Below are positions 5,428 to 5,974 of a stretch of 5,974 bases of DNA, piece after piece; position 1 is the stretch's first letter; every line of letters starts with the position of its first letter. The stretch is from NCBI GenBank assembly GCA_900556865.1, contig USQS01000056.1:1-5974 (forward strand), in the 5' to 3' direction. Origin of the DNA: an uncultured Clostridium sp. Its GTDB lineage: Bacteria; Bacillota; Clostridia; TANB77; CAG-508. The notes beneath the pieces were generated by a model. The model worked only from the letters and a program-made list of their open reading frames with translations. It had not been told where the DNA came from and did not search any database. Position numbers and translations under genes: made by a program.

Positions 5428-5974
5428 GTGATTAAAGCTATTTTTGTAGATTTATTAATTGTAGTAGCAATTATGTTTATATATCCACTTGAATCTATTA
5501 TAATGCCAATTGGAATGAGCATATTCAGCAATAGTAGTTCTGATAAAGATTTAATAAAAGGTTTTGGGAACGTTAGAATCGAAAACTATAAAAAATATGA
5601 AAAAATAGAATCAGATGATGTTTATGTTGATTGCTATGCTATATACTTTAATGAAAAACAATCAAATGCCATTGAAAGCCAGATTAATAGTGATGAAAAC
5701 TGGACAAGAGAACCATTTAACGAAAAAATTATTAATAAATATAAAAAAGTTAATGTAAATAATTTTGAAAATTCATATTATTATTTAATTGAATTTGATA
5801 AAATTATTAGTGATGATGAAGATTTAGAATTACATATTTTCAATAACAAGATTCTATTTAAATATAAAAATATATTATTCCAAAGTAATCTGTTAAATGG
5901 AAATTATCCTAATACTTCTAATTTAATTCCTACAGAATTTGAAATAATAGCTAAAACTAATTTGTCTGATTACT
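5428..5974 (+). CDS. Unrecognised membrane-anchored protein, 3' end outside window
   Basis: The frame from GTG 5428 stays open to the end of the window (182 codons and one extra base, no stop), so the gene is partial. The N-terminus is hydrophobic: about residues 4-18 (AIFVDLLIVVAIMFI), a PLES break, then IIMPIGMSIF to about 34, which suggests a signal anchor or two short membrane passes. The remainder is acidic and rich in Asn, Lys, Tyr and Ile, with no export cysteine (lipobox) visible. A segment SQINSDENWTREPF (about residues 84-97) has the 'I...W...P' look of small extracytoplasmic Firmicute proteins whose function is unknown to me; this is weak recall. The gene begins 1 base after the previous stop with the same AGGTGAT site, so translational coupling and a shared operon are likely. 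Function unknown. Confidence 0.75.
   Translation, partial: MIKAIFVDLLIVVAIMFIYPLESIIMPIGMSIFSNSSSDKDLIKGFGNVRIENYKKYEKIESDDVYVDCYAIYFNEKQSNAIESQINSDENWTREPFNEKIINKYKKVNVNNFENSYYYLIEFDKIISDDEDLELHIFNNKILFKYKNILFQSNLLNGNYPNTSNLIPTEFEIIAKTNLSDY

Noticed and set aside
3072..5974. Horizontal transfer of the three-gene cassette judged from base composition
   Set aside because: The cassette looks more AT-rich than the PBP gene by eye, but the M16 gene is similarly AT-rich. No integrase, transposase, terminal repeats or attachment sites are visible, so composition alone is not enough.

Overview
The window comes from a low-GC, endospore-forming Firmicute, most likely a member of the Clostridia. The evidence is a very A+T-rich sequence with AT-rich codon use, strong Shine-Dalgarno sites, a small Spo0E-like sporulation phosphatase, a SpoVD/FtsI-type class B penicillin-binding protein and an M16 peptidase of the YmfH type. 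All supported genes are on the + strand. No rRNA, tRNA, CRISPR array, insertion sequence or recognisable riboswitch was seen, and no gene-free stretch exceeds 300 bases.

Left part (1-1123). The window opens inside an M16-family peptidase-like gene and holds only its C-terminal half. A 163-base gap follows, containing a tandem 11-base direct repeat and a sigma-A-like promoter. This leads into a 50-codon gene (882-1034) for a Spo0E-like aspartyl-phosphate phosphatase. The last codons of that gene form the left arm of a perfect 12-bp intrinsic terminator, and its stop codon lies in the right arm.

Middle part (1124-2920). A complete 598-residue class B PBP carries all three transpeptidase motifs (SVFK, SCN, KTGT) and one N-terminal membrane anchor. 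It has no PASTA domain. It keeps the CW and SCN cysteines that form a redox-controlled pair in Bacillus SpoVD, so a role in spore cortex synthesis is possible, although a vegetative FtsI-like role is not excluded.

Right part (2921-5974). A 28-base perfect palindrome abuts a near-consensus promoter (TTGACA, 17-bp spacer, TAAAAT). This drives what looks like a three-gene accessory cassette: an AAA ATPase with a DUF4143-type C-terminal domain, an unrecognised protein with an N-terminal four-cysteine motif, and an unrecognised membrane-anchored protein that runs off the window. The three genes are tightly spaced (18 bases, then 1 base). Each uses the same AGGTGAT ribosome-binding site exactly 4 bases before its start, unlike the two genes upstream. 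This cassette is the least explained and most interesting part of the window. Its function cannot be read from the sequence.
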